Positions 23,493 to 34,804 of a stretch of DNA of 64,000 nt are shown piece after piece (the first letter of the stretch is position 1; the number at the start of each line of letters is the position of its first letter). The stretch is from the NCBI RefSeq assembly GCF_001039355.2, contig NW_019775280.1, positions 361,253-425,252 of the forward strand. Reading direction: 5' to 3'. A model generated the notes under the pieces. The model was not told where the DNA came from. It saw only the letters and a list, made by a program, of their open reading frames with translations, and ran no database searches. The translations under genes and the position numbers were made by a program. Origin of the DNA: Lingula anatina (lineage: Eukaryota > Brachiopoda > Lingulata > Lingulida > Lingulidae).

Positions 23493-24732
23493 ATGACAGG
23501 TCCAAAAGGAGCGGGCGGGGCTTCCTCTGGAAACCACGAAGATGAAAGTCGTCCAGTGCTGTTGAAAGCTCAAACCTCCCGCACCTACGCCTTTGTAAGA
23601 TTCATTAACAAAACAGCCCGTCACGTAGATGTAATTTGGCTGAATTACGAAGGTGCTAGAGTCCGCTATAAGACTCTGAGTCCAGAACAATGGGTGGACG
23701 TTAACACTTTTGTTGGTCACCCCTGGATATTCCGTGACAGTGTTTCTGGGGACAGACTGGTAGTGCAGCATGAGGCAGTCTATGAACCAGAGGGATGGAA
23801 TATAGAGGAAGGATGGCCACCTACCAGAAGACTGGTCAGCATCACTATACCGGGTAAGTGGGAGAGTTCATAGGCATGCTATGTAAATGGGAGAGTTCAT
23901 AGGCATGCCATGTAGGTGGGAGAGTTCATAGGCATGCTATGTAAGTGGGAGAGTTCATAGGCATGCTATGTAAGTGGGAGAGTTCATAGGCATGCCATGT
24001 AGGTGGGAGAGTTCATAGGCATGCTATGTAAGTGGGAGAGTTCATATGCATGCCATGTAAATGGGAGAGTACAGCGGTATAGGTATCTCTATAGCTCAAG
24101 AGATCAGATTGAATGTGATATGCAATGATTTATTTGGTTTAGTACGTTGAGGGTGAAGGCCCATTCAAAAGGCTGGATCCATGATTGCATAAATGGAATC
24201 TGATACCTCTTTCTATTTTAGTTGCTCTAAAGGAATGAAATATAAATCTGTTTACCTTCATATATTAGTACTATAACCCTATGTATGTCATACTTTTATT
24301 AAATATATATCTCCTTAACTGTACTCTCGCTTATTTTAAACCATGCAAACTTGTGTGTGTGTTAGGCTGTGTCCCCTTTAAATATTTTTGATGATTATTA
24401 AGATTATAAGAAGTGCTCTTACTACTTTTGTGCCAAAAAGAAATTTTTACCTGTGACAAAGCATTATCTTGAATTTTTCTCGTTTTTCAGTTTATCCCCT
24501 GAAGGAAAGGTGCATCCAGTTGATAAGAAGATACGTAAAAGATGAAGATATCAGTAGTTTAGAAATACCTAGATCATTACAGCAAGACATTAGAAACACC
24601 AGAAGCAACTTTGTTCCTTTGATAGACAGACAGGCGTTATTGAATGAACAGCAGCAGCAAATACAACAACATTTAGTGCAGCAACAGCAACATCATCAAC
24701 ACCATCATCATCACCAAGAACCACAGTTGTAG
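23493..24732 (+). CDS. VHL: Von Hippel-Lindau tumour suppressor homologue (copy 1)
   Basis: Substrate receptor of the CUL2-Elongin B/C-RBX1 ubiquitin ligase that binds hydroxylated HIF-alpha. Two exons, 23493-23853 and 24491-24732, 200 residues (human 213). The ATG at 23493 has G at -3; an in-frame stop lies upstream at 23463. Beta domain ~20-120: FVRFINKTARHVDVIWLNYE, RYKTL, NTFVGHPWIFRDS, RLVSITIP. HIF-pocket residues correspond to Y59, T72 (Ser111 in human), H76 and W78. Alpha domain: VYPLKERCIQLIRRYVKDED, with the BC-box pattern P-L-x-x-x-C (residues 123-128) for Elongin C. The C-terminus is Gln/His-rich (residues ~172-197), unlike human. Acceptors at 23224 and 23476 suggest a non-coding first exon. 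Head-to-head with SelJ, 1.45 kb apart. Confidence 0.95.
23854..24075 (+). repeat. 29-bp minisatellite starting at the VHL exon 1 splice donor (7 units plus partial)
   Basis: Units of GTAAGTGGGAGAGTTCATAG followed by GCATGCTAT repeat with a 29-bp period from the first intron base. The true donor is the first unit; later units keep GTAAGT, GTAGGT or GTAAAT but mostly lack the CAG before it. The matching array in the second block (31551) has about twice as many units. Confidence 0.9.
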
Positions 24733-24785
24733 TGTTAGTTATTATGTTTATGTGTAGTGGCTGTGTGTATGTGCTTAGAGGAATC

Positions 24786-25070
24786 CTGTGGCTGATTTAG
24801 ACAGGGGGTTAGGGGGGGTCCTGAGTCCTGACCCCCCCCCCCCCCCCTTCAGTCTTTGAAAAAAAAAAGTCATATTCATTTTCCCCTCTTGGAATAAGAA
24901 TTTTGACAAGTTGAATCAATAGTTCTAAACCATACTCATAGTTCTAAACCATACCAAATGGCTTCGTTCACCCTCTAAAATACCAAGATTTTTCGGGGCC
25001 CTTCAGCGGGGTGTTGGGTCAGCTTTGCATCTGTGGACCCCCCCTTCAAATATTCCTGGATCCGCCCCTG
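24786..25070. mobile_element. CAG-GGCGGAT family element with GAATC target duplication
   Basis: 285 bp between perfect GAATC direct repeats (24781-24785 and 25071-25075). The left end reads CTGTGGCTGATTTAG (degenerate) and the right end CCTGGATCCGCCCCTG. It contains a C-run and the motif CATACCAAATGGC shared with the other family members. Non-coding; located in the VHL 3' flank. Confidence 0.8.
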
Positions 25071-26106
25071 GAATCTATGGCAAAAAATATTAAGTCTCCC
25101 CACCCCTTTTTAAAGGAAAAATGCAAAATCTGAACTGCACATTCCAAATATGGCACATGCTGCTGTTATTGATCATCATCATTATGAAGTTCGTGATTTT
25201 ATTCAACATCCATCAAGTGTTCTTTTTTCACATCTTTTGCAGTCGAAATTAGTATCATAAAAACATTCAAAAAAGTTACAAAGCTGTTTAGATAACATCG
25301 TGAATGGAGGAAGTTTGAGAAATGGTGCAAAAATAAATTGGATAAAAATGTCATATTATTTCAGGTTTTTATCAATAAATGTACTTAAAAGAAGTGGGTT
25401 TAGTTGACAGACAAAAAATGGTCCATCTCTAAAGGATTATAAAGGAGGGAAATGAAATGCATTAGCCTCTTTATGTTATATAGTGTATTTAAACCAATAT
25501 TTATACATGGTTGTTTATTAAAAAATAGTGCATGCAAAAAATATGGTGCTTGAAAGTGTATATTTATTTGAATAAATATCTGCAAATTACATGAGAGGAA
25601 CCGTGAATCCCAGTCGCAATGCTGTTCTCCGCCAGAGCACAACTGCTGCAATCGTATCATCTATGGTGATGCAGAATAGAATAGGATAGAATATTCCAAG
25701 TTCTATCGCTGCACACACACACACACACACACAACATCAGAGACATTATTACATTTTTAGCGACAATGAGATCTTTGAAGCTTTGTTGCACAAATACCAT
25801 TTTTTTCTGGGGTAAAATATGTTTTTGAGGTGACTGTGAATAAGAATAAAAAAAAATTAAAAACTAACCAAGTAAAACGAATATGTGTGCATATATTTGT
25901 GGTTAGTTTTCGTCGGTGAAAATAAATCGCCTCTATCTCTGGCATTTTACTTGTCCTAGTTCACCTGTAGCAATAAGGCAGTCGCCAGCTTTGATCTGCA
26001 TCAGTGAATATGGGTTGCCGGACAGGAATAACCTTGTATCCTTAAACCGTATTTCTTACGAATACGCAACAAATATAAAAGCCGTCCTACGTTAACTTAT
26101 CAGTAG

Positions 26107-26337
26107 ATGCTGAACGGAAGATTGGGACGGGCCTACAGCAAGAAAATATGGGAACTTTTCACATTATTCGTCATGATGCAACCTAAAATACAGCTGCGTT
26201 CTATTTTTAATGTACCTAAAACATTGACAGAATTAAAGAACCAGATACCGCCAAAAAGCACCACCAATACGTCCGCTCGTGTTAAGGAGAAGGATGTTCA
26301 ACTCTCGAAGAATCGTACCGTACTTCTCAAACGATAA
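26107..26337 (+). CDS. Unrecognised 76-residue ORF, conserved in both blocks
   Basis: MLNGRLGRAYSKKIWELF continuing to QLSKNRTVLLKR and TAA. Basic, no domain, signal or membrane segment seen. The second block has it at 33827-34057 with one change (Tyr to Phe). Neighbouring non-coding DNA is as similar, so the conservation gives little support. It could be a first coding exon, a spliced exon or chance. Confidence 0.25.
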   Translation: MLNGRLGRAYSKKIWELFTLFVMMQPKIQLRSIFNVPKTLTELKNQIPPKSTTNTSARVKEKDVQLSKNRTVLLKR

Positions 26338-27076
26338 CAGTGACTCCAAATATCTTCGTGCTTATCAGAGTCTTTAATATTCCTGTCAACCTATACGGTA
26401 ATTTTCGCTTAAGATTAATGGACAAAGAATGAAAAAGCATACCTCTATTTAATAGTTGTGACACTATAAAGACTACGTTCTTAGAAAATATTGTAGATTT
26501 ATCTATGAATTGTTAACAAATTAATGTGTGTGTGTTCACTCACGCAAACACACATATATATAATCGTAATAGTAGAAATAAGGAATTCATCGATTTCTTC
26601 GAAATGTGAGAGTAAATTTCGATGTTGTATTCATAATTAAAATCTCTAGTAATGAACATTAATGACTTCTCTACGACAGCCATTAGCCGCTCCTTCCCTT
26701 GGGAATTCTAGATGGCGTTAATCTATTTACTTTTAATCTTTTTATTACACTGATGTATCTTCAACTAAATTGTTCCAAATTAAAGGATATATATAGTTTT
26801 ACGCTTAGAGGTGTGTTACATGTGACGCCATTAGATTGATCAGCTCACTCATCGCGTGGAGGTATTTTTCCGTTAAAAATGACGCAGCCCCGTCAACCAA
26901 CCTTGCCACGTCATAGCGTATTGGGACATCATGTTAATAGGCATCATAGGAGCTAAAACGTCTGGATAAGTGCGTAGAACCGTGTATTGGTGGATCTCCA
27001 CTGGCATGGAAAAGAAAAGACAAATACTACTGATGACGTCAGATTACCCCTCCCAAAATAAATAAATAAATAAATA

Positions 27077-27107
<31 letters not shown>

Positions 27108-27819
27108 AATAAAATAAAAATAAATAATTAATTATATAAATACATAATATCCCTTTTTTTTCTGATCAAGCATTCACCGCCTATCTAACATTGTGTGTTG
27201 GTGCAGTGGTATTTCATCAATGAAAGAAGCTTACACCCCTGTTTTTTCTCACCTGAGTGTCTTTGACAAAACTTCGTACCAAATACATTTACTGAACTTA
27301 GAAAGTTGTGTACACATTGAGGCATAATATTTTCACTTATCGAGGATGGTAACCTAAAATATTTAACAATATCTCATGGCTATTAATATTAATGTTTCGA
27401 CAATTTATGAGCAATGTCAATATAATTTCATCATTCTCATATTCCAAAAACTTACACCGTCTCGGAACTGGCGGAATAATTGATGTAATTCGTTCCAGAT
27501 GATTAAATTAGATTATTATTTTTTTTCTTTTCATATAAAAACGATCGAGTTCCACGCAAATAACGAACTTTCATATTTTTCTGGTGACTGGATTAATTTC
27601 TTTTCTGGCAAAGCTCCAAGGCTTATCCCAATTGTCACAGGAAGATGCTTATTACAACATTTAAACATAATAAATACATTATCTATTGATGATAGTAATA
27701 TTTCCTTAGGGGAAACGCTGTGCGTTTTTTGCAAGCCCGGGAGTGTCTTTGGTTGTTTTCAAGTTGTGTTCGATAAAAGACGACCGGAAGTCAGTATTAC
27801 TCTTCAGAATTTCAGACTG

Positions 27820-27826
27820 AGAGTAT

Positions 27827-27886
<60 letters not shown>
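27820..27886. repeat. (CA)n(GA)n compound microsatellite
   Basis: A CA run followed by a GA run, repeated with a different length at 35557-35629. Useful as an allele marker. Confidence 0.9.
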
Positions 27887-27958
27887 GTATTGCCAGAAGA
27901 AAATAAAATAAAATGAGTGGTTCTTCAAGTAACAAAGATCTTGTCAAACATCCAACTT

Positions 27959-28171
27959 AGTGGACCACAGCTCTCTGACAGTGATGTAGCGCCCTGGTGT
28001 ATGTACTACAGAAACACTGCCACGCGTGAGGTGACAATATCAGGGATCTTCTCCCAGTTTTCAGTGCTTCCCGTCAACCCTTGGGGAAAAGTCGAATATG
28101 ATGATGTATGTGTTGTGAACAGTGCTCTACACGGGTACCGTAGAATAGGCCATTTGCAGCTAGATGACTAG
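27959..28171 (+). other. Unassigned open stretch, possible exon
   Basis: An open frame (GPQLSDSDVAPWCMYYRNTA through HGYRRIGHLQLDD, TAG) kept open in the second block (to 35921) with very few differences. No family recognised and no clear acceptor. It may be non-coding. Confidence 0.2.
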
Positions 28172-28299
28172 ATGGTGATTTCTTTTGTTTATTGAAGAAC
28201 TTGCCCTCCAGCATTCTTTTGCTTACCACCAACTCTTCATGATCAGTAAACAAAAAAGTCAACTTCAAGCTGCAAAAGGTCTATTATGAAGGAAAGGGG

Positions 28300-29649
28300 G
28301 CCTGTTCGTTTTCATCCCAGAAGTTCTTAAAAATTACGCCCTCCTCTTTACAAAAAAACCCGATTTTTTCCGAAATTCAGGGAACAAAATAACTGAAATT
28401 AAAAATTATTTAATTTCAAGGATTTAACCGACCTAAATAACGAATTTTGTAATAACAACGTATTTCTTAGACTATTTAAAAGCTCTGAATGGCTCCGTCT
28501 CTTTTCGATCAACATCAACAATCAAGCATCTTGCTTGCCCTTTTCTCTCTATTGGCGGCAACCAGAAAGCTAAATGAAACGGCTCCGAAATTAAATTACT
28601 AGGCCCCTGGCGCGTGTGGCAGCCGGGGAGACCATTAGAGGATCATTTGGCTTTGTTTTCAAGTGGGGTCGGCCATATTTGATCCGCGGGCTAGTTAGTG
28701 AGCGGATCATCTGTTGTGACAGCGGCCATTGTGTTGCATGCCAGCATTAATTAAAAGAAATTAGTCAATATCATCATAATTATAAAAAAATGAAAATAAG
28801 AACGCCTTTTGTGTCCTTTTTAAAGCGAAGTTAGTTTAAAAACAAAATGATATACACACGTTTTGACGTGGATGTGGGCATTTCCGGTAAATAGACCAAT
28901 GTTTACTAAATATTAGATTTTGTTGACCGTCATAAAGGTAAAACACCATTAAGGCTCCATTGGCAGCTGCCATACGCTCACAAGGCAGGATAAACCCAGT
29001 GACTCGCGCTTAGTGCGTAGCGGTCGCTGAATTATTTATCATGTAGAAGCGGCTCAGGCATTTCGAGGAATTGGTCACGCGAGTTTTCGCTATAAAACTC
29101 TGATAGATGAACCATAGTGGATGATACTGTAGTGGAAGCAGCTTGCGATTCTACGCGTTTAATCGCCATTAAGAGCTTGTTAAGTGCCGACAATATATCC
29201 TATAGCAACAAAGGTGGAACGACATGACGGCGTGAAGATTCATTTTTTTGTCGTTGTATAGAACAAATATTCAGGGAAATTAACATTAGTTTCTGGTAAT
29301 ATTGGTGAAATATATCCAGAAGTGAAAACAGACCCAGCCGGGGACGTAGTGAAGCACGCGACATTTTTCACCTTTGATTTGGTATTGCTGCCTTTGCGGC
29401 AGACGCGTGTATGTCGGGAAAAGTTAGAAATAGTTTTCTATTTTGAGGTGTTGATTGACAGTTGAAGAGGAACTTCGAAGGTTACTGCAAGACGTGGATT
29501 GGCTTGAAAGCCGTGTTTCTTGTACTAGCTTTTTACTGAACCCAACCACTCCTACGCAGTAAGCATTCTCAACGCTGAGCATTCAGTGCACTTGAAGTGA
29601 GTTGATTTATTTGGTTTGAGGACGCGGGCACTGTTGAATTTAACGAACG
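28300..29649. other. Upstream region of the cysteine-rich secreted gene (block 1)
   Basis: Moderately GC-rich around 28600-28740, with a TATAAAA at about 29091-29097. Likely promoter and 5' UTR of the gene whose first coding exon begins at 29650. No other coding feature seen. Confidence 0.35.
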
Positions 29650-29773
29650 ATGACTTACCAATTCCGGGGTCACTTTAGACAGCTAAGGATCCTGAACGCA
29701 GTCGAAAGTGCTTTGTTTTTCATTGTGCTGCTTTTATCACACGACCTTGCAGATGGAAACATTTCACTCAAAG
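29650..29773 (+). pseudogene. First exon of the cysteine-rich secreted gene, block 1 copy
   Basis: Identical in reading frame to 37433-37556 (M-T-Y-Q-F-R start, hydrophobic core ALFFIVLLL, ends CTC AAA G before gtgag). The block is cut by the N at 29887 before exon 2, so this copy has no downstream exons of its own as assembled. Probable allele. Confidence 0.75.
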
Positions 29774-30354
29774 GTGAGAATTTTACATCATAGTTAACCA
29801 ATTTTTTTTTATTTTTTCTCATTTACTATGCTTGCTTGCTTGCAAGTTAGAAAGAATGACGCAAACAAGCGATGTATCTAATATCANAAAAAAAAACTTG
29901 CTCATAGCTTTCAAATCTTCAAAGACAATGTATTATTTCTTAAAACATTTTTTCATATGTTTGTGGAATTGGTAAATATGATTTTAAAGTTCTGATACTG
30001 GTCACCAGTGAGATTATCTTGGACTGTTTTCACCTCTGATTGGCTGCTGTGAGGACACGCAAGGTGTCGCTCTCAGGTCAAGGAATGTTTACAATTTGGC
30101 AGGGTGAGAGGGCACCGTGATCGTAAAATCTGGTTTGCAGAGTCCGCGGTGCTGCTTGAGCAATTTTTTAATGAAAAGGTGGGTTTTATGGAACTGCTTG
30201 GAGCAATGATCTTATCAATTTGCACAAGACGGAAGTTGCATAAGCATAATTACCAGAAATCCGCATGCCTGATGTTCATCACGTATTACAAACATTGTAG
30301 TTACTACAGTACTTTACACTGAGCAACCCTCGGACATAATACAACCAAATATAT

Positions 30355-30812
30355 CAGTGGCGGATTTAGAGGGGGCGGGTGAGGGGGTTCCTGGCCCTCC
30401 CATCCCTTCGATTTCTGAAAAAATCACACCAAAGTTTCCCTCTTTAAATGAGAATTTTGACTAGCTTGTTCAAAGTTCTAAACCGTACCAAATGGCACCG
30501 TTTGCCCTCTAGGCTCTAAGACCCCATTTCCATAGATTTTAGATCGATCTATCCCTTTGGGGAGTCTCACTTGATTACTGTCAGCTTAGCCGGCTTAAGC
30601 GTCTGTCCCGCCTACTGAAAGCTGCAAGGGGGTAATTAACTATGGTGCGCGCTCGGCTGACTGCAATTTAGCGTGAACCCCCATGGTCGATCTAAATCTT
30701 AATATCTGGATCGATCTAAATCTCTGGGAATACACTCTAAAATACCAAAAAGGGGGGGGGGGTCGGCTTCTCATCTGCAGACCCCCCTTCAAATAATCCT
30801 GTATCCGCCCTG
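30355..30812. mobile_element. CAGTGGCGGAT element with nested MITE (block 2 copy)
   Basis: Counterpart of 22670-23119. Flanks are TATAT (30350-30354) and TATGT (one mismatch). The nested MITE at 30520-30733 is flanked by CTCTAA (30514-30519 and 30735-30740). Confidence 0.7.
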
Positions 30813-31189
30813 TATGTTACTGCACAAGGTTCAATTGGAGACAACACATACCATAAATAGATATTGTTCATTATTTAATTAATGTTTAACGTGCAAACTA
30901 ATATAATACTTTTACAGATGTATTATGTTCCCATCAATCGGATATTTACGGGTAGATTTTGATGGAAAGGAGAGATGCTGCAGAAGAATCATTTCCAACA
31001 CTGGGGACATTTATCTACATAACCCACCAAACCTATGATAATCTTAATTAGAAGCAAGCACCAGATAACAGTATTGTCTGTCCAGAAGAACTCACTGTCC
31101 AACCATTATATGGGTTATTTTACTGATTTACAAGTTGGATATTTATTGCCCACAGATTTTAGAGAACTTTACAGCTCACACAATCAGAT

Positions 31190-32636
31190 ATGACAGGTCC
31201 AAAAGGAGCGGGCGGGGCTTCCTCTGGAAACCACGAAGATGAAAGTCGTCCAGTGCTGTTGAAAGCTCAAACCTCCCGCACCTACGCCTTTGTAAGATTC
31301 ATTAACAAAACCGCCCGTCACGTAGATGTAATTTGGCTGAATTACGAAGGTGCTAGAGTCCGCTATAAGACTCTGAGTCCAGAACAATGGGTGGACGTTA
31401 ACACTTTTGTTGGCCACCCCTGGATATTCCGAGACAGTGTCTCTGGGGACAGACTGGTTGTGCAGCATGAGGCGGTCTATGAACCAGAGGGATGGAATAT
31501 AGAGGAAGGATGGCCACCTACCAGGAGACTGGTCAGCATCACTATACCGGGTAAGTGGGATAGTTTATATAGGCTTTCCAGGTAAGTGGGAGAGTTCATA
31601 GGCATGCCAGGTAAGTGGGAGAGTCCATAGGCATGTCAGGTAAGTGGGAGAGTTCATAGGCATACCAGGTAAATGGGAGAGTTCATAGGCTTGCCAGGTA
31701 AGTGGAAGAGTTCATAGGCATGCCAGGTAAGTGGAAGAGTTCATAGGCATACCAGGTAAGTGGAAGAGTTCATAGGCATACCAGGTAAGTGAGTTCATAG
31801 GCATACCAGGTAAGTGGAAGAGTGCAGAGGCATGCCAGGTAAGTGGGAGAGTTCATAGGCATGCCAGGTAAGTGGAAGAGTTCATAGGCATGCCAGGTAA
31901 GTGGGAGAGTTCATAGGCATACGAGGTAAGTGGAAGAGTTCATAGGCATGCCAGGTAAGTGGGAGAGTTCATAGATATACCAGGTAAGTGGGAGAGTACA
32001 TCAGTATAGATATCTCTATAGCTCAAGAGATAAGATTGAATGTGACATGCAATTATTTATTTGGTTTGGTACGTTGAGGATGAAGGCCCATTCAAAAGGC
32101 TGGATCCATAAATGGAATCTGATACCTCTTTCTATTTCAGTTGCTCTTAAGAAATGAAATATATATCTGTTTACCTTCATATATAAGTACTATAACCCTA
32201 TTTATGTCATACTTTTATTGAATATATATATCTTTAACTGTACTCTCACTTATTTTAAACCATGCAAACTTGTGTGTGTGTGTTAATAGTTTTGATGATT
32301 ATTAAGATTATAAGAAGTGCTCTTACTACCTTTGTGCCAAAAAGAAATTTTGACCTGTGACAAAGCATTATCTTGAATTTTTCTCGTTTTTCAGTTTATA
32401 CCCTGAAGGAAAGGTGCATCCAGTTGATAAGAAGATACGTAAAAGATGAAGATATCAGTAGTTTAGAAATACCTAGATCATTACAGCAAGACATTAGAAA
32501 CACCAGAAGCAACTTTGTTCCTTTGATAGACAGACAGGCGTTATTGAATGAACAGCAGCAGCAAATACAACAACATTTAGTGCAGCAACAGCAACATCAT
32601 CAACACCATCATCATCACCAAGAACCACAGTTGTAG
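31190..32636 (+). CDS. VHL: Von Hippel-Lindau tumour suppressor homologue (copy 2)
   Basis: Exons 31190-31550 and 32395-32636, 200 residues, intact. In the coding sequence I see several synonymous changes from copy 1 and one amino-acid change: VYTLKERC instead of VYPLKERC. That residue is the first position of the Elongin C-binding BC box, where A, P, S or T is accepted; Thr is the human state. Low replacement change fits either allelic variants or a young duplicate under purifying selection. Confidence 0.93.
31551..31999 (+). repeat. ~29-bp minisatellite of consensus splice donors in VHL intron 1 (about 16 units)
   Basis: The array starts at the exon 1 donor. Nearly every unit boundary reads CCAG followed by GTAAGTGG, a textbook CAG/GTAAGT 5' splice site. 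One unit is shortened (GTAAGTGAGTTCATAGGC) and one has GTAAAT. The array is roughly twice the length of that in copy 1. Confidence 0.92.
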
Positions 32637-32689
32637 TGTTAGTTATTATGTTTATGTGTAGTGGCTGTGTGTATGTGCTTAGAGGAATC

Positions 32690-32972
32690 CAGTGGCTGAT
32701 TTAGATGGGGGGTTAAGGGGGGTCCTGAGTCCTGCCCCCCCCCCCCCCCCCTTCAGTCTTTGAAAAAAAAAGTCATATTAATTTTCCCCTCTTGGAATTA
32801 GAATTTTGACAAGTTGAATCATAGTTCTAAACCATACTCATAGTTCTAAACCATACCAAATGGCTTTATTCACCCTCTAAAATACCAAGATTTTTCGGGG
32901 CCCTTCAGCGGGGTGTTGGGTCAGCTTTGTGTCTGTGGACCCCCCCTTCAAATATTCCTGGATCCACCCCTG
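32690..32972. mobile_element. CAG-GGCGGAT family element, GAATC target duplication (block 2 copy)
   Basis: Counterpart of 24786-25070, flanked by GAATC at 32685-32689 and 32973-32977. Confidence 0.75.
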
Positions 32973-33604
32973 GAATCTATGGCAAAAAATATTAAGTCTC
33001 CCCACCCCTTTTTAAAGGAAAAATGCAAAATCTGAACTGCACATTCCAAATATGGCACATGCTGCTGTTATTGATTATCATCATTATGAAGTTCATGATT
33101 TTATTCAACATCCATCAAGTGTTCTTTTTTCACATCTTTTACAGTAGAATTTAGTATCATAAAAACATTCAAAAAAGTTACAAAGCTGTGTAGATAACAT
33201 CGTGAATGGAGGAAGTATGAGAAATGGTGCAAAAAATAAATTGGATAAAAATGTAATATTATTTCGGGTTTCATCAATAAATGTACTTAAAAGAAGTGGG
33301 TTTAATTGTCAGACAAATTCCCCCAGGATTATAGAGGGAAATGAAATGCATTAGCTTTTTTTATGTTATATAGTGTATTTAAACCAACATTTATACATCG
33401 TTGTGTATTAAAAAATAGTGCATGCAAAAAATATGGTGCTTGAAAGTGTATATTTATTTGAATAAACATCAGCAAATTACATGAGAGGAATCGTGAATAC
33501 CAGTCGCAATGCCGTTCTCCGCCAGAGCACAACTGCTGCAATCGTATCATCTATGGTGATGCAGAATAGAATAGGATAGAATATTCCCAAGACAAAGTTC
33601 TATC

Positions 33605-33641
<37 letters not shown>

Positions 33642-33642
33642 A

Positions 33643-33734
33643 AATCGTAATCAGTTCGTGAAGTTCTTGACAGATTCGTATATATTCGTGGTCAGTTCTT
33701 GCAATTCTTGATCAATCACGAACTGATTACGATT
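33643..33734. repeat. Inverted repeat specific to block 2
   Basis: AATCGTAATCAGTTCGTGA at 33643-33661 is mirrored by its reverse complement at 33716-33734, with ATTCGTGGTC/TTCGTGGTCTG motifs around it. It lies next to a CA microsatellite, in the part that has no counterpart in block 1. Possibly a small foldback element. Confidence 0.55.
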
Positions 33735-33826
33735 CAACCACGAATCCTGAAATTTGCCAATTCCTGGCGATTCGTGGTCTGTGTGAAATAGGGGCATAAC
33801 ACCGTGCTACGTTAGCTTATCAATAG

Positions 33827-34057
33827 ATGCTGAACGGAAGATTGGGACGGGCCTTCAGCAAGAAAATATGGGAACTTTTCACATTATTCGTCATGATGCA
33901 ACCTAAAATACAGCTGCGTTCTATTTTTAATGTACCTAAAACATTGACAGAATTAAAGAACCAGATACCGCCAAAAAGCACCACCAATACGTCCGCTCGT
34001 GTTAAGGAGAAGGATGTTCAACTCTCGAAGAATCGTACCGTACTTCTCAAACGATAA
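33827..34057 (+). CDS. Unrecognised 76-residue ORF (block 2 copy)
   Basis: Same as 26107-26337 with Tyr replaced by Phe. No function assigned. Confidence 0.22.
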   Translation: MLNGRLGRAFSKKIWELFTLFVMMQPKIQLRSIFNVPKTLTELKNQIPPKSTTNTSARVKEKDVQLSKNRTVLLKR

Positions 34058-34773
34058 CAGTGACTCCAAATATCTTCGTGCTTATCAGAGTCTTTAATAT
34101 TCCTGTCAACCTATACGGTAATTTTCGCTTAAGATTAATGGACAAAGAATGAAAAAGCATACCTCTATTTAATAGTTGTGACACTATAAAGACTGCGTTC
34201 TTAGAAAATATTGTAGATTTATCTATGAATTGTTAACAAATTAATGTGTGTGTGTGTGTTCACTCACGCAAACACACATATATATACTCGTAATAGTAGT
34301 AATAAGGAATTCATCGATTTCTTCGAAATGTGAGAGTAAATTTCGATGTTGTATTCATAATTAAAATATCTAGTAATGAACATTAATGACTTCTCTACAA
34401 CAGCCATTAGCCGCTCCTTCCCTTGGGAATTCTAGATGGCGTTAATCTATTTACTTTTAATCTTTTTATTACACTGATGTATCTTCAACTAAATTGTTCC
34501 AAATTAAAGGATATATATAGTTTTACGCTTAGAGGTGTGTTACATGAGATTGATCACGCTCACTCATCGCGTGGAGGTATTTTCCCGTTAAAAATGACGC
34601 AGCCCCGTCAACCAACCTTGCCACGTCATAGCGTATTGGGACATCATGTTAATAGGCACCATAGGAGCTACGTCGTGTGGATAAGTGCGTAGAACCGTGT
34701 ATTGGTGGATCTCCACTGGCATGGAAAAGAAAAGACAAATACTACTGATGACGTCAGATTACCCCTCAAAAAA

Positions 34774-34804
<31 letters not shown>

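Larger units (their letters stand above)
22194..29886. repeat. 7.7-kb duplicated block, copy 1 (VHL plus flank)
   Basis: Collinear with 29888-37664 with small differences (SNPs, microsatellite and minisatellite length changes, and a replaced stretch at about 25740-26090 versus 33650-33815). It runs from the poly-A tract before CTTGCTCATAGCTTTC to GATGTATCTAATAT. A single N at 29887 joins the copies. The pattern fits two haplotypes placed in series; a recent tandem duplication cannot be excluded from sequence alone. Confidence 0.85.

Noticed and set aside
23266-23496. Possible upstream coding exon of VHL
   Set aside because: The frame differs from VHL, overlaps its start, and is shifted in the second block; more likely 5' UTR.
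23854-24075. CRISPR-like array
   Set aside because: Units are contiguous with no unique spacers, in an intron of a eukaryotic gene.
27499-27906. 135-residue ORF ending in a Thr-His and Arg-Glu repeat
   Set aside because: The end is a translated CA/GA microsatellite and the frame is broken in the second block.
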